From an uncultured Mycoplasmatota bacterium (GTDB lineage Bacteria > Bacillota_I > Bacilli_A > RF39 > UBA660), in assembly GCA_946613765.1 (NCBI GenBank), contig CAMOFW010000007.1, positions 1 through 18,141 of the forward strand: a stretch of DNA of 18,141 nucleotides, read 5' to 3'. A program made the translations under genes and the position numbers. Of the stretch, positions 6,407 to 14,270 are shown one piece after another (position 1 is the first letter of the stretch; each line of letters opens with the position of its first letter). Below the pieces are notes generated by a model. That model was not told the origin of the DNA and did no database searches. It saw only the letters and a list, made by a program, of their open reading frames with translations.

Positions 6407-7915
6407 ATGAATAATAAATATGTAAAGGTATTAATTTGTATTGCTGCGTTTTTAGTTTTGGCATTAGTTACTATTGGATCATATGCATACTTTGTAGCTA
6501 ATGTTAGTTCAAATTCAAGTGAGAATGTTATAACAACTGGAAATATGGCGGTTACTTTTATTGACGATCCTGGCATTATATTAAATAGGGAAATGATACC
6601 AGGAGATTCTATTGAAAAAAAATTTTCAGTTAAAAATACCGGTGACATATATGCTTTTTTTGATATTTATTTAAATGATGTAATTAATACCTTTGTAAAT
6701 ACTGATGAATTATTGTATGAATTAAAAGATCAAGATGGTAATGTTATATCCCAAGGAGAATGTCCGTCAACATCTGGAATAATTGCAAGTCATATTGGAG
6801 TAGATGTAGGTCAAAATCAAGAGTTCTTGCTTAAGATAACATTTTTAAATACTGATTATAATCAAGACGTAAATAAGAATGCTATGTTTAGTTCTATAAT
6901 AAGTATAGAAGAAGGTTTAAAGGTACATTCAAGGGATAAGACTATGTATTATTTAACTCAGTTTAGAGATAATAATTATACAGATGATTTTGATATTGCT
7001 GCATATCAAGAAGTAGAAGATGGGTATGGATATCGTAGATATATTAAATCAGTGGGGACTCAATATTATGTAGAAACAAATGAAGTGTGGGGATTTGTTG
7101 ATTTGGAATCTGCTCATAGATTTTCAGCTTGCAATAATGACCTTATAAAATATTATCAAGATATATGGGGAATTGTATTATCTTGTGAAGAAAATGAATC
7201 TGATATTGAAGTTGAATATTTACAGTATAAGTACAATGATGATAATGCCATATTTGATAACTATATGGATATTGCTAGATTTAAACTTATGAATGATATT
7301 TCTGGATCTTTTGAAAAGCAAACATTAGATCATACAATAAATTTACCTATATACTTTAAATCTAATGCAAATTATGTTTGCTCATATAATAATAATGAAG
7401 AAATTTGTTTTGGGGTTCCTGAAAGATGGGATAACAATTCTTTAAAGTCTAATCAAGTAAAATCTTTTAAGCAAGAGTTAGAAAATAAAGGTTTTAGTTG
7501 TTATTATGATACGCTTAATAGTTCTATTGTATGTAGTAGTGATTCAACAACTTTTATCTACAAATATAATTCTTATAATAATTCATATAAGATAACAACT
7601 GGATATTTTGCTGGTGTTAGTTACGAGTTAAGAAGATATAATTATGATCATTCTTATTCTACTTTTGATGAGTGCTTTGAGCAAACTGTTGATAATCATA
7701 ATTGCAGTGAAAAAGATGGATTATACTACGACTATAAAGTTCTAGCAAGGGATAATTCGTGCGTTAATGCTATGTATCAATACCATAATAACTATGATGA
7801 TACATATCCTGTATTTTTAAATGAGTTAACAGATCCGTGCGTTGAAGTTGCGAGTAATATATGGGGTTATATAGATTTGTATGATGATAATACATATTTT
7901 GTGTTTGCAAGATAA
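6407..7915 (+). CDS. SipW-type signal peptide protein, TasA/camelysin-like N-terminus, unique Cys-rich C-terminus
   Basis: A 502-residue exported protein. The N-terminus has a long hydrophobic segment followed by SYAYFVANVS and ENVITTGNMAV, the pattern of SipW-dependent signal peptides seen in TasA/CalY biofilm proteins; cleavage is expected near this junction. Residues to about 165 form a TasA-like beta domain (PGDSIEKKFSVKNTGD, YLNDVINTF). The remaining ~330 residues match nothing I recognise: rich in Tyr, Asn and Asp, with eleven cysteines in the exported part, and a motif occurring twice (VWGFVDL and IWGYIDL). Disulfide-stabilised structure outside the cell is plausible. The start at 6407 is chosen because TAAGG lies nine bases upstream, as in the paralogue; the ATG at 6398 overlaps that site. 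It has its own promoter and terminator. No SipW peptidase gene is in the window. Role as matrix or surface protein is inferred. Confidence 0.82.
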   Translation: MNNKYVKVLICIAAFLVLALVTIGSYAYFVANVSSNSSENVITTGNMAVTFIDDPGIILNREMIPGDSIEKKFSVKNTGDIYAFFDIYLNDVINTFVNTDELLYELKDQDGNVISQGECPSTSGIIASHIGVDVGQNQEFLLKITFLNTDYNQDVNKNAMFSSIISIEEGLKVHSRDKTMYYLTQFRDNNYTDDFDIAAYQEVEDGYGYRRYIKSVGTQYYVETNEVWGFVDLESAHRFSACNNDLIKYYQDIWGIVLSCEENESDIEVEYLQYKYNDDNAIFDNYMDIARFKLMNDISGSFEKQTLDHTINLPIYFKSNANYVCSYNNNEEICFGVPERWDNNSLKSNQVKSFKQELENKGFSCYYDTLNSSIVCSSDSTTFIYKYNSYNNSYKITTGYFAGVSYELRRYNYDHSYSTFDECFEQTVDNHNCSEKDGLYYDYKVLARDNSCVNAMYQYHNNYDDTYPVFLNELTDPCVEVASNIWGYIDLYDDNTYFVFAR

Positions 7916-7944
7916 GATTGGTTTATCCAATCTTTTTTATTTGA
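7913..7944 (+). repeat. 32-bp direct repeat, copy 2
   Basis: Identical to 6301-6332, again starting at the stop codon (TAA) of the upstream gene. Its first 30 bases are the terminator of the first SipW-type gene. Confidence 0.85.
7914..7942 (+). terminator. Rho-independent terminator of the first SipW-type gene
   Basis: AAGATTGG pairs with CCAATCTT over a 5-base loop, followed by a T-rich tract; same sequence as the lemA terminator, beginning inside the TAA stop. Confidence 0.85.
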
Positions 7945-7974
7945 CATTTTATATGTAATTGTAATTTTACGTTG

Positions 7975-8003
7975 TTTACAATTTTTAATAAAAATGATAT
8001 TAT
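7975..8003 (+). promoter_or_regulatory. Promoter of the second SipW-type gene
   Basis: TTTACA (7975-7980), 17-base spacer, TATTAT (7998-8003); paralogous to 6349-6377. Expected start near 8010 gives a leader of about 23 nt carrying AAGG at 8020-8023. Confidence 0.7.
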
Positions 8004-8032
8004 GTAAAAGGTTAATAATAAGGATGGTAAAT

Positions 8033-9757
8033 ATGAAAAACAGATATGTAAAATTACTTATAGTTATAGCATCTTTTTTAGTTTTAGCATTAGTTACTAG
8101 TGCATCGTATGCTTATTTTGTTGCTAATGTTAGTGGTAATGAAAGTGCATTTGAAAATGTTATTTATACAGGTGATGTTGCATTGCATTATGATGATTTA
8201 TCAGTTGTTATGGGTAATAATGCTATTCCTGGAAATAGTATAAAAAAGACTTTTATGATTCAAAATACTGGTAATGTTGAAACAACATATGATGTATATT
8301 TATCTGAAGTAATTAATACCTTTGTGGATAAAAATGATTTAGTTTATAATTTGTATATAGTGGAAGGTACTATTGCTGATTTGAACAATCCTAATTTTGA
8401 TCCAAGAGAGCATTTGGTTCCAGTTGCTTTAAATCAAGTTATGCCTAGTGAAGTTGGTGATCAATCTAGAATTGTAACTTCTAAAACTATAGGAGTTAAT
8501 GGAGTTCATGGTTATTTATTAGAAATTAAATTTAAAGATGATGGAACTAATCAAGATGATAATAAAGGTAAAGGTTTTAGAGCAGTAATTAACGTTAATG
8601 ACTATAAAGAAGCAGAACGTTATACTAATTTATTAGATGGTGAAACATTTAATAATACTATTGCTAATTATTTTTACGAATGGACGGAGCAAGTGATAAG
8701 GTCTATGAAAGATAGATTATGTGAAAATAGAACTAAACACTTGGAACTTTCATGTGATGATTATATAGAATACACTATTTCTGAAGCTAAGAGTCAAGGA
8801 ATTCTATTTACAAGTGTAGGTGTTTCACAAACTCCTCCGGCTGATAGTGATAATGCTATTAATGTTGCTTCAGTTTTTAGTAAGTATCCTGTATATGCAT
8901 GGATTGATATAAATGATGGTGGACTTAAACTTTATAGTGAAGATTCCGTTATTTATTTAAATGAGAATAGTAGACATTTATTTATGAATTTTGTTAATGC
9001 AACTTCTATAGATATGGAAGGTTTAGATACTTCTAAAGTATATATTATGCATGGATTGTTTGAAAATAATTATAGTTTACAAAATTTAAATTTAGGAAGT
9101 AGATTTGATACTTCTAACGTATATGATATGTCTATGATGTTTTATGAAGTTAAAGAATTGACTACTTTAGATTTAGGAGATAAGTTTGATACTTCTAATG
9201 TGCGTGATGCATATTCAATGTTTTATGGACTTAGAAAACTTACATCCTTAGATTTAGGTGATAAGTTTAATACTATTAATATGGAAGATATGGAGAGTAT
9301 GTTTGATTCACTTAATGTTTTAACTACATTAGATTTAGGAGATAAGTTTGATACAAGAAATGCTACTAATATGAAGAGTATGTTTGCTAGTAATCATGCT
9401 TTAACTTCACTTAACTTAGGAGATAAGTTTGATACAAGTAAAGTAACTGATATGAGACATATGTTTACTTGGAATACTGAAATTCCTAGTATTGATTTAG
9501 GAGATAAGTTTAATACATCTAGTGTTGTTAAAATGGATCAAATGTTTTATAAATGTTCTAATTTGACTACTATATATACAGCACAGGATTTTAATACAAG
9601 TTCTTTAACTAGTAGTTCTAGTATGTTTACGTTATCTAAAAAGTTAGTTGGTGGAGCTGGTACTGTTTGGAATTCTAGTCATCTTGATGCAACTTATGCT
9701 AGAATAGATAATCCTTCTGGTAATAAACCTGGATACTTTACTTTAAGAACAAATTAA
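8033..9757 (+). CDS. SipW-type exported protein with BspA-like (DUF285) repeats
   Basis: A 574-residue exported protein. The signal region (LVLALVT, SYAYFVANVS) and the following TasA-like domain (PGNSIKKTFMIQNTGN, YLSEVINTF) closely parallel the preceding gene. A middle part of about 130 residues has no recognised domain. Residues 322-537 are eight consecutive 27-residue BspA-like repeats; typical core LTTLDLGDKFDTSNV followed by DM..MF. A short end module finishes with KPGYFTL, as in other BspA-like proteins. Such leucine-rich-type repeats in gut and oral bacteria are linked to surface adhesion; that role is inferred here. No LPXTG or transmembrane anchor is visible, so attachment would depend on the TasA-like domain. 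The start at 8033 fits AAGG (8020-8023) nine bases upstream; the in-frame ATG at 7994 lies upstream of the -10 and cannot be used from this promoter. Confidence 0.87.
   Translation: MKNRYVKLLIVIASFLVLALVTSASYAYFVANVSGNESAFENVIYTGDVALHYDDLSVVMGNNAIPGNSIKKTFMIQNTGNVETTYDVYLSEVINTFVDKNDLVYNLYIVEGTIADLNNPNFDPREHLVPVALNQVMPSEVGDQSRIVTSKTIGVNGVHGYLLEIKFKDDGTNQDDNKGKGFRAVINVNDYKEAERYTNLLDGETFNNTIANYFYEWTEQVIRSMKDRLCENRTKHLELSCDDYIEYTISEAKSQGILFTSVGVSQTPPADSDNAINVASVFSKYPVYAWIDINDGGLKLYSEDSVIYLNENSRHLFMNFVNATSIDMEGLDTSKVYIMHGLFENNYSLQNLNLGSRFDTSNVYDMSMMFYEVKELTTLDLGDKFDTSNVRDAYSMFYGLRKLTSLDLGDKFNTINMEDMESMFDSLNVLTTLDLGDKFDTRNATNMKSMFASNHALTSLNLGDKFDTSKVTDMRHMFTWNTEIPSIDLGDKFNTSSVVKMDQMFYKCSNLTTIYTAQDFNTSSLTSSSSMFTLSKKLVGGAGTVWNSSHLDATYARIDNPSGNKPGYFTLRTN
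8996..9643 (+). repeat. Eight 81-bp coding repeats (27-residue BspA-like units)
   Basis: Units begin at 8996, 9077, 9158, 9239, 9320, 9401, 9482 and 9563, all exactly 81 bp with no indels. Conserved positions are L-x-x-L-x-L-G-x-x-F-(D/N)-T-(S)-x-x-x-x-M-x-x-M-F. Units 3-6 are most alike at DNA level (TTAGGxGATAAGTTT in each); the first and last are divergent caps. Confidence 0.85.
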
Positions 9758-9781
9758 GAAGATTTTTATCTTCTTTTTTTA
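9756..9781 (+). terminator. Rho-independent terminator of the BspA-like gene
   Basis: AAGAAGAT (9756-9763) pairs with ATCTTCTT (9768-9775) over TTTT, followed by T. The left arm starts within the TAA stop codon. Confidence 0.75.
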
Positions 9782-9821
9782 TTTATTTTATTATATAATG
9801 AATATAAGGATGTGGACGTTT

Positions 9822-11510
9822 ATGAAAAAAGTTTATTATTTAGTTAGTATGTTATTTGTGTTTTTTGTTTTTAGCATGAGTGTTAGTGCTAATACATTAA
9901 ATAAGATAAGCATGGATATATATGTTGATCCAAATGGTGATGCACATATTACTGAAGTATGGAATGCTAAATTAAATGAAGGCACTGAAGGTTATCATCC
10001 ATATTATAATATGGGTAATTCTACTATAACTGATTTTAGTGTAGTAGATGATAGTGGTACTGAATATACTTATTTAAATAGTTGGAATGTTAAGTCATCA
10101 TTTGATAGTAAAAAGTATAAAAATGGTATATATAAAACAGGTAATGAAGTTGATTTATGTTGGGGTATATCTAATTATGGTAGTAGAACTTATACTTTAA
10201 AATACACTATTAAGAATGCTATTTATAATACAACAGATAGTTATCAAATATTCTTTTGGCAATTAATACCATATGATATGAATCCTAAGCCTAAAGATGT
10301 ATACATTAAAATTCATGGTGATAAATTATATGAAGATACATTAGATGTATGGGGTTATGGTAATTATGGTGGTACTGCTTATGTATATGATGGTTATATT
10401 GAAATGCAACCTCCTGAAAAGGGATTAAAATCTAGTGATTATATGACTATTTTAGTTAAGTTCCCTGCTAATTACTTTAATACTACTAATAAAATAAATA
10501 AGAGTTGGCAAGAAGTTTTTGATGGTGCTGAAGAAGGTACTACTAAATATAGTGAAGAAGAAGATAGTGTTTTTGATTTTATATTTGCTATTTTAGGTGC
10601 TATATTCTATGGATTTATGTTTATAGGTATTCCAATACTTATAGCAGCAAGTAGTAAGAACTTTGGGTCTAAGATTAAAAATAAAGTATTCCCTGGTAAA
10701 GATGTATTAGCATTTAGAGATTTACCATTTAAAGATGATTTTGGTAAAGCATATTTAATTGCTGATGAATATAAGTTAACTAAACAAAAAACTGATTATT
10801 TAGGTGCTGTTATATTAAAATGGATTAAAGATGGTAATGTTAGTGTTACTACTGAAGAAAAAGGTATATTTAAAAATAAAGAAACTAAGATAGAATTTGT
10901 TAAGGATCCAATTGATGAAAAAGAATTAGAATTATGGAATATGATGAAGATTGCTGCTAAAGATAATATCTTAGAGAAGAATGAATTTAAGAAATATTGT
11001 TCTAATCATTATTCTAAAGTATTAGGTTGGTTTGATAAAGTTGAAAGTTATGAATATACTAAACTATCTAGTGATAGACAATATATAGATAATGTTATGA
11101 CTAAGGGTATGTTTGGTAGAGAAAAACAAGTTATGGGTGCTACTAACTTATTAAATGAAAAAGCTGCTCATATGGCTGGTTTAAAGAAGTTCTTTAAAGA
11201 GTTTGATAACATGAGTGATAAAAGAGCTATAGAAGTTAAAATGTGGAGAGAATATTTGATTTATGCTCAAATATTTGGTATGGCTAAGGAGGTAGCTAAA
11301 GAATTTAAGAATTTATATCCTGAAGTTGTAACTGATGATATGTATAATAATGTTATTTTAATACATGATTTCTCTTATACATCAGTTAGTGCTGCTAGTG
11401 CTGCTAGATCTAGAGCTCAAAGTTATTCGTCTGGTGGCGGAGGCTTCTCTAGCGGTGGCGGAGGAGGAGGTTCCTTCGGTGGCGGAGGCGGCGGAGGCGG
11501 TTTCCGTTAA
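9822..11510 (+). CDS. DUF2207 family membrane protein with Gly-rich C-terminus
   Basis: A 562-residue protein. A signal peptide (residues 1-24, ending SVSAN) precedes an extracytoplasmic beta-rich domain of about 220 residues with family features (DIYVDPNGDAHITEVW, YTLKYTIKNAIY, FFWQLIPY). One clear membrane segment follows (about 251-276), then a cytoplasmic region with DYLGAVILKWIKDGNVSV and MWREYLIYAQIFGMAKEV, and a glycine tail (about 535-562) ending GGFR, typical of DUF2207. Biochemical function is unknown; members are commonly near lemA, as here at a distance. The ATG at 9822 gives a proper signal peptide; the ATG at 9798 lies inside the -10 (TATAAT, 9794-9799). AAGGA at 9806-9810 is the probable ribosome site, spaced rather far. 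The Gly tail is encoded with many GGC codons, creating a GC-rich island. Confidence 0.9.
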   Translation: MKKVYYLVSMLFVFFVFSMSVSANTLNKISMDIYVDPNGDAHITEVWNAKLNEGTEGYHPYYNMGNSTITDFSVVDDSGTEYTYLNSWNVKSSFDSKKYKNGIYKTGNEVDLCWGISNYGSRTYTLKYTIKNAIYNTTDSYQIFFWQLIPYDMNPKPKDVYIKIHGDKLYEDTLDVWGYGNYGGTAYVYDGYIEMQPPEKGLKSSDYMTILVKFPANYFNTTNKINKSWQEVFDGAEEGTTKYSEEEDSVFDFIFAILGAIFYGFMFIGIPILIAASSKNFGSKIKNKVFPGKDVLAFRDLPFKDDFGKAYLIADEYKLTKQKTDYLGAVILKWIKDGNVSVTTEEKGIFKNKETKIEFVKDPIDEKELELWNMMKIAAKDNILEKNEFKKYCSNHYSKVLGWFDKVESYEYTKLSSDRQYIDNVMTKGMFGREKQVMGATNLLNEKAAHMAGLKKFFKEFDNMSDKRAIEVKMWREYLIYAQIFGMAKEVAKEFKNLYPEVVTDDMYNNVILIHDFSYTSVSAASAARSRAQSYSSGGGGFSSGGGGGGSFGGGGGGGGFR

Positions 11511-11516
11511 TACTCC

Positions 11517-11545
11517 TTGTTTTAAATATTTAAATATGTTAAAAT
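11517..11545 (+). promoter_or_regulatory. Promoter of the T-box/tyrS operon
   Basis: TTGTTT (11517-11522), 17-base spacer, TAAAAT (11540-11545) with TG at 11537-11538 forming an extended -10. Transcription would start near 11552, immediately before the T-box stem I. Confidence 0.6.
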
Positions 11546-11551
11546 ATGTAT

Positions 11552-11756
11552 GTTAAATGTTGATGAGTAATTAAGTAGATTTAATTAGTTTATGAAAGAG
11601 AGATCATGGTTGGTGAAAATGATTTAAAATAATTAAATTGAAATACACTACTTGGAGTTTAAAAGGTGTAGACCTATAAAACTATAAAGAACCAATAAAG
11701 GTGGTACCACGGAAATATTTCGTCCTTTGAAATGTTTTCGTGTTTTTTATTTTTAA
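11552..11756 (+). promoter_or_regulatory. T-box riboswitch, tyrosine-specific (specifier TAC)
   Basis: Leader RNA that senses uncharged tRNA-Tyr and controls transcription of the HAD-HD gene and tyrS. Stem I base: AAGTAG (11573-11578) pairs with CTACTT (11648-11653), and TTTAATTA pairs with TAATTAAA above it. The internal specifier loop on the 3' side reads GAAATACA, placing specifier TAC at 11644-11646. The distal region shows AGAGAGATCATGG and GGTGAAAATGA. The T-box core AAAGGTGGTACCACGG (11697-11712) has TGGT to bind the ACCA end of tRNA-Tyr; the antiterminator helix pairs AAAGG (11697-11701) with CCTTT (11724-11728). Specifier and downstream tyrS agree. Confidence 0.93.
11708..11756 (+). 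terminator. T-box regulated terminator
   Basis: CACG-GAAA...ATTTC (11708-11721) pairs with GAAAT...TTTTCGTG (11729-11742), then a T-run. The stem overlaps the antiterminator strand (CCTTT), so the two structures exclude each other. AAAGGAGG of the first gene follows at once. Confidence 0.85.
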
Positions 11757-11768
11757 AGGAGGTAAATC

Positions 11769-12959
11769 ATGATTAAAAGAATTATATTTGATATCGATAT
11801 GACACTTTTAGATACACTTAAAGATACTCATGATACTTATATAGAGTATTTTAAAGATGAAAAATTAGTTTGTGATTTTTATAATACAATTGAAGAATAT
11901 GATTCATTAGATAAGTCTTATGAAAAAGAAGATATTGTAAAATATATTAATGAGAAGTTTGATAAGTCTTTTACTGTAGATAATTTTAATAAAATATTTA
12001 AAGTATATCAAAAACATGGAACTTTGATTGATGATAATATACCTTCTTATTTAGAAAAGTTATCTAAAAGATATGAATTAGTTGCTTTAAGTAAATGGTA
12101 TGTTGAAGATCAAGAAAAGAGATTAGAATGTGCAGGTATATTAAAGTATTTTAAAAAGGTATATGGTATTGAAAATGCAGGCATTAAACCTGATAAGAAA
12201 GCTTTTTTAAATGCATGTGAAAACTATGCTCCATGTGAATGTTTAATGGTTGGAGATAGTATAAGAAGTGATATGGAACCTACTAGTAGTTTAGGTATTT
12301 ATAATTTATATCTTGGTGAAAGTAATATTTATACATCCATTAAAAACTTAGGTGAAATTGAAGATAATATTAGATATATAATATTTAATAAAGAATTAAA
12401 TTATATAAAAGATGATAATTTAAGAAATAGTGCTAAGAAATTATTATCTAGATTACCTGATTATTTCTTTGAGGTTGCTGCATCTTCTTCAGGTAAGTAT
12501 CATCCACTTTGTGATTTAGGACCTCAAGGTTTAATAAGACATAGTAAAAATGTTGTTAGAATAGGTTATGAATTATTAAATTTAGAGATGTATAGTGAAG
12601 AATATAGTCAAAGAGAAAAAGATTTAATTATTTATTCATTATTATTTCATGATTCTCTTAAACATGGATTAAATGGTAGTCCTTATACTATATTTGAACA
12701 TCCATTAGTTATTGGAGATTATATTAAAACTAATTATAAGGAATTAGATTTAAGTGAAGAAGATATGAATTATATATATGAATGTGTAGTTTCACATATG
12801 GGACAATGGAATACAAATAGGAAAGGTGATATAGTGATGCCTAAACCTAAATTAAAACATCAAAAGTTTGTACATATGTGTGATTATATAGTATCAAGAA
12901 ATTTTATGAATATTGAATATGATAAAAATGATAATATAATAGAAGAAAGAGGAGAATAA
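11769..12959 (+). CDS. HAD-superfamily hydrolase fused to an HD-domain phosphohydrolase
   Basis: A 396-residue two-domain protein. Residues 1-200 are a HAD hydrolase: motif I DIDMT (Asp8, Asp10), motif II LSK (Ser108), motif III Lys140 in IKPDKK, motif IV GDSIRSD (Asp163, Asp168), with a helical cap in between. Residues ~215-380 are an HD-type metal phosphohydrolase domain: RHSK (His258), LFHDSLKHG (His294-Asp295, His299), EHP (His311), SHMGQW (His343) and Asp372. Both sets of catalytic residues look intact, so it may be bifunctional, probably on phosphorylated small molecules or nucleotides; the substrate is unknown. It is the first gene behind a tyrosine T-box and ends one base before the tyrS start, so it is made when tRNA-Tyr is uncharged. 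A role in tyrosine or tRNA metabolism, or just operon hitchhiking, cannot be separated. AAAGGAGG gives a strong ribosome site. Confidence 0.87.
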   Translation: MIKRIIFDIDMTLLDTLKDTHDTYIEYFKDEKLVCDFYNTIEEYDSLDKSYEKEDIVKYINEKFDKSFTVDNFNKIFKVYQKHGTLIDDNIPSYLEKLSKRYELVALSKWYVEDQEKRLECAGILKYFKKVYGIENAGIKPDKKAFLNACENYAPCECLMVGDSIRSDMEPTSSLGIYNLYLGESNIYTSIKNLGEIEDNIRYIIFNKELNYIKDDNLRNSAKKLLSRLPDYFFEVAASSSGKYHPLCDLGPQGLIRHSKNVVRIGYELLNLEMYSEEYSQREKDLIIYSLLFHDSLKHGLNGSPYTIFEHPLVIGDYIKTNYKELDLSEEDMNYIYECVVSHMGQWNTNRKGDIVMPKPKLKHQKFVHMCDYIVSRNFMNIEYDKNDNIIEERGE

Positions 12960-12960
12960 T

Positions 12961-14187
12961 ATGAATTGTTTTGAAGATTTAGAATACAGAGGACTTATTA
13001 AAGATATATCAAGTCCAGAATTAAAGGATAAATTAAATAATGAAAAGTTAACTTTTTATATTGGAACTGATCCAACTGCTGATTCAATGCACATTGGTCA
13101 TTTCTCATCATTTTTAATTGCTACAAGACTAGCTAAATATGGTCATAAACCAATTTTACTTGTTGGTGGTGCAACTGGTCTTATTGGGGATCCAAAACCA
13201 TCTGTAGAGAGACAAATGATTACTAGAGAACAAGTACAACATAATGTTGAAGGATTAACTAAACAAGCTAAAGAAATATTTGGATTTGAAGTAGTTAATA
13301 ATTATGATTGGATTAAAGATATTAATACTATAGATTTCTTAAGAGATTATGGTAAATATATTAATGTTAATTATATGTTAGATAAAGATATTATTGCTAG
13401 AAGATTAGAAAGTGGTATTACATTCTGTGAATTTGCTTATACAATATTACAAGGTTTAGATTTTTTACATCTATATCATGAAAAAGGTTGTACATTAGAA
13501 GTAGCAGGTTCAGATCAATGGGGTAATATTACTACTGGAATTGAACTTGCTAGAAAAAAAGATGATGTTGAGTTATTTGGCTTAACTATGCCACTAGTAT
13601 TAGATGCTAATGGAGTTAAATTTGGTAAGACTGAAGGTAATGCTTTATGGTTAGATAAAAATAAAACATCTTCTTATGAATTATTTCAATATTTAATTAA
13701 TAGTGATGATAATTGTGTTATTGATTATTTAAAGAAACTAACATTCTTAACTAAAGAAGAAATTGAAGATATTGAAGCTAAACATAAAGAACAACCAGAA
13801 CTTAGACTTGCTCAAAAAACATTAGCTAAAGAAGTTATAACATTCTTACATGGTGAAGAAGAATATAATAAAGCTTTAAGAATATCTGAAGCATTATTTA
13901 GTGGTAATATTAAAGAATTATCATTAGATGAAATTGAGGATGGATTTAAGGATGTTCCTAACTTTGAATTAGTTGAAGAATTATCATTGATTGATTTATT
14001 AGTTAATAATAATATTGCTTCATCAAGAAGAGAAGCTAGAGAATTTATTAGTGCTGGATCTATTAGTATTAATGGAGATAAATATATGGATGAAAATGAA
14101 GTTATTACTAGAGATAAGGCTATTGAAAATAAAGTATTAGTAATAAGAAGAGGTAAGAAAAAATACTTTATGGGCTTATTTAAATAA
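12961..14187 (+). CDS. tyrS: Tyrosyl-tRNA synthetase
   Basis: A 408-residue class I synthetase, normal TyrS length, joining tyrosine to tRNA-Tyr. HIGH motif at residues 44-47 (MHIGHFSS), the tyrosine-binding and tRNA-contact region with GSDQWGNITTGIEL, and a KMSKS-equivalent loop KFGKT (220-224). Standard TyrS reads KFGKS; the final Ser-to-Thr is conservative. A C-terminal S4 RNA-binding domain is present (SSRREAREFISAGSISING). The start lies one base after the HAD-HD stop, with GAGGAGAA as ribosome site, so it is the second gene of the T-box operon and is induced on tyrosine starvation. A short palindrome at the stop (GCTTATTTAAATAAGT) has only a distant T-run, so termination is unclear. Confidence 0.97.
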   Translation: MNCFEDLEYRGLIKDISSPELKDKLNNEKLTFYIGTDPTADSMHIGHFSSFLIATRLAKYGHKPILLVGGATGLIGDPKPSVERQMITREQVQHNVEGLTKQAKEIFGFEVVNNYDWIKDINTIDFLRDYGKYINVNYMLDKDIIARRLESGITFCEFAYTILQGLDFLHLYHEKGCTLEVAGSDQWGNITTGIELARKKDDVELFGLTMPLVLDANGVKFGKTEGNALWLDKNKTSSYELFQYLINSDDNCVIDYLKKLTFLTKEEIEDIEAKHKEQPELRLAQKTLAKEVITFLHGEEEYNKALRISEALFSGNIKELSLDEIEDGFKDVPNFELVEELSLIDLLVNNNIASSRREAREFISAGSISINGDKYMDENEVITRDKAIENKVLVIRRGKKKYFMGLFK

Positions 14188-14208
14188 GTCAATAAGTAAT
14201 TTTTATAC

Positions 14209-14237
14209 TTTACATTAATTAGTAAATATATTATAAT
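14209..14237 (+). promoter_or_regulatory. Promoter of the 14271 gene
   Basis: TTTACA (14209-14214), 17-base spacer, TATAAT (14232-14237). Expected start near 14244, leaving a short leader with AAGAAGGA. Confidence 0.7.
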
Positions 14238-14270
14238 TTATTTATACATATTAAGAAGGATAGATGAAAG

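Noticed and set aside
6382..6648. 88-codon minus-strand ORF
   Set aside because: Antisense to the promoter and signal region of the first SipW-type gene, whose own coding signal is clear.
8996..9643. CRISPR-like regular repeat spacing
   Set aside because: The 81-bp period is in frame and encodes BspA-like units; repeats are degenerate and there are no unique spacers or cas genes.
11365..11556. 63-codon plus-strand ORF
   Set aside because: It lies in another frame of the DUF2207 Gly-rich tail; Val/Ala/Glu-rich sequence from GGx repeats, no ribosome site of its own.
13812..14192. 126-codon minus-strand ORF
   Set aside because: Antisense of the tyrS S4 domain, which is well conserved; no ribosome site.
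14171..14205. Terminator at the end of tyrS
   Set aside because: GCTTATTTAAATAAGT can pair, but the T-run comes about 15 bases later, so it was not listed as a terminator.
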